From positions 3,104,139 to 3,168,138 of the forward strand of contig NZ_CH672413.1 in NCBI RefSeq assembly GCF_000152705.1: a stretch of DNA of 64,000 nt, written 5' to 3'. Shown one piece after another: positions 63,641 through 64,000 of this stretch (its first letter is position 1; every line of letters begins with the position of its first letter). The position numbers were made by a program, and so were the translations under genes. Origin of the DNA: Janibacter sp. HTCC2649. Its GTDB lineage: Bacteria; Actinomycetota; Actinomycetes; Actinomycetales; Dermatophilaceae. The notes beneath the pieces were generated by a model that was given only the letters and a program-made list of their open reading frames with translations, had not been told where the DNA came from and made no database searches.

Positions 63641-64000
63641 TGCGCAGCGGATCTGCATACAAGGTCTTTCGGATCGCCGCCCTGGTCCTCGTCGTCATCG
63701 GGCTCCTCCTGCCCCTCATCTGGATGGTGGCGGCGTCACTCAAGACGAACGTCGACATCTACGACACGAGCAAGGCGTTGCTCTTCTCGCCCACCGTCGA
63801 GAACTACAAGACCGTCCTCGACCAGGCCAACTACGTCACCTTCATCATCAACAGCCTCTGGGTTGCGTTCGCCTCGACCGTGCTGTCGCTCCTGCTCGGC
63901 GTCCCGGCTGCCTACTCCATGAGCCGGTTCGCGATGAAGCGCTCGGCTCTCGTCGTCCTCATGGCCCGAGTCATCCCCGGCGTCTCGCTCCTCGTGCCGT
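63640..64000 (+). CDS. sugar ABC transporter permease (MalG-like), 3' end beyond window
   Basis: The first 120 residues of a MalG-type permease: RIAALVLVVIGLLLPLIWMVAASLKTNVDIYDTSKALLFSPTVENYKTVLDQANYVTFIINSLWVAFASTVLSLLLGVPAAYSMSRFAMK. The EAA loop and last helices lie outside the window. The ATG shares one base with the previous stop, so the pair is translationally coupled. Confidence 0.92.
   Translation, partial: MRSGSAYKVFRIAALVLVVIGLLLPLIWMVAASLKTNVDIYDTSKALLFSPTVENYKTVLDQANYVTFIINSLWVAFASTVLSLLLGVPAAYSMSRFAMKRSALVVLMARVIPGVSLLVP

Overview
The window is high-GC, densely coding chromosomal DNA from an actinobacterium. The evidence is strong G/C preference at third codon positions, many GTG starts, a dnaK-grpE-dnaJ-hspR operon with HAIR boxes, several promoters that look leaderless (a TANNNT-like box 6-7 nt before the start codon), a class F-type sortase and EF-G2-like and DUF4235-like proteins. 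The gene content suits Micrococcales, possibly the Intrasporangiaceae/Dermatophilaceae group; that placement is inference. I see no rRNA, tRNA, CRISPR array, insertion sequence or prophage gene. No gene-free stretch exceeds 300 bases; the longest are 50541-50806 and 56012-56277.

Layout. 1-6189: a CitA/DctS-type sensor kinase and its response regulator (cut by the window start) lie divergent from a tripartite tricarboxylate transporter operon tctC-tctB-tctA followed by a universal stress protein and an RraA-fold aldolase. 6247-7644: a PBP4-type D-Ala-D-Ala carboxypeptidase. 7726-18663: histidine utilisation in two blocks, hutH-hutU and M20 amidohydrolase-hutF-hutI, separated by a secreted streptogrisin-like protease, an EF-G-like GTPase and a YbaK deacylase. 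Both hut blocks carry the same 16-bp element at the same distance from the start codon. 18686-22147: a DUF4235 protein, then a TPP riboswitch controlling ykoE and a three-domain fusion of two ECF ATPases and the ECF transmembrane subunit.

22265-38560: an accessory-style stretch. It holds three MFS transporters, a secreted GH92 mannosidase, a lipoprotein L,D-transpeptidase, a multicopper oxidase, two alpha/beta hydrolases, a MarR regulator with tandem operators, a MerR-lhgO-SLC13 unit, a DinB2-like polymerase with an altered steric gate, and a thioredoxin-reductase-like enzyme behind a MerR-type promoter. 38620-41789: an unrecognised module of one polytopic membrane protein convergent with three overlapping genes for small membrane-anchored proteins. 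41849-49573: a MarR/oxidoreductase pair; a TetR regulator and a secreted beta-propeller protein that share an operator sequence; a membrane protein with a cupredoxin lipoprotein; a CHRD-domain surface protein with its sortase; and an MFS exporter divergent from an XRE regulator.

50699-56011: the HspR-controlled dnaK operon followed by a GntR/UTRA regulator and an RraB-like protein. 56278-64000: two sugar uptake loci, mmsA-mmsB-chvE and a MalEFG-type system truncated by the window end, with an FCD-type GntR regulator between them.

Across the whole window the 7-mer GTATGCC/GGCATAC is strikingly abundant (about 48 hand-counted copies, both orientations). It occurs inside genes, where it imposes the infrequent codons TAT and GCA, and it also forms the arms of intergenic hairpins. 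A second family of palindromes sharing CGTCCAATAGG and its inverted partner occurs twice.
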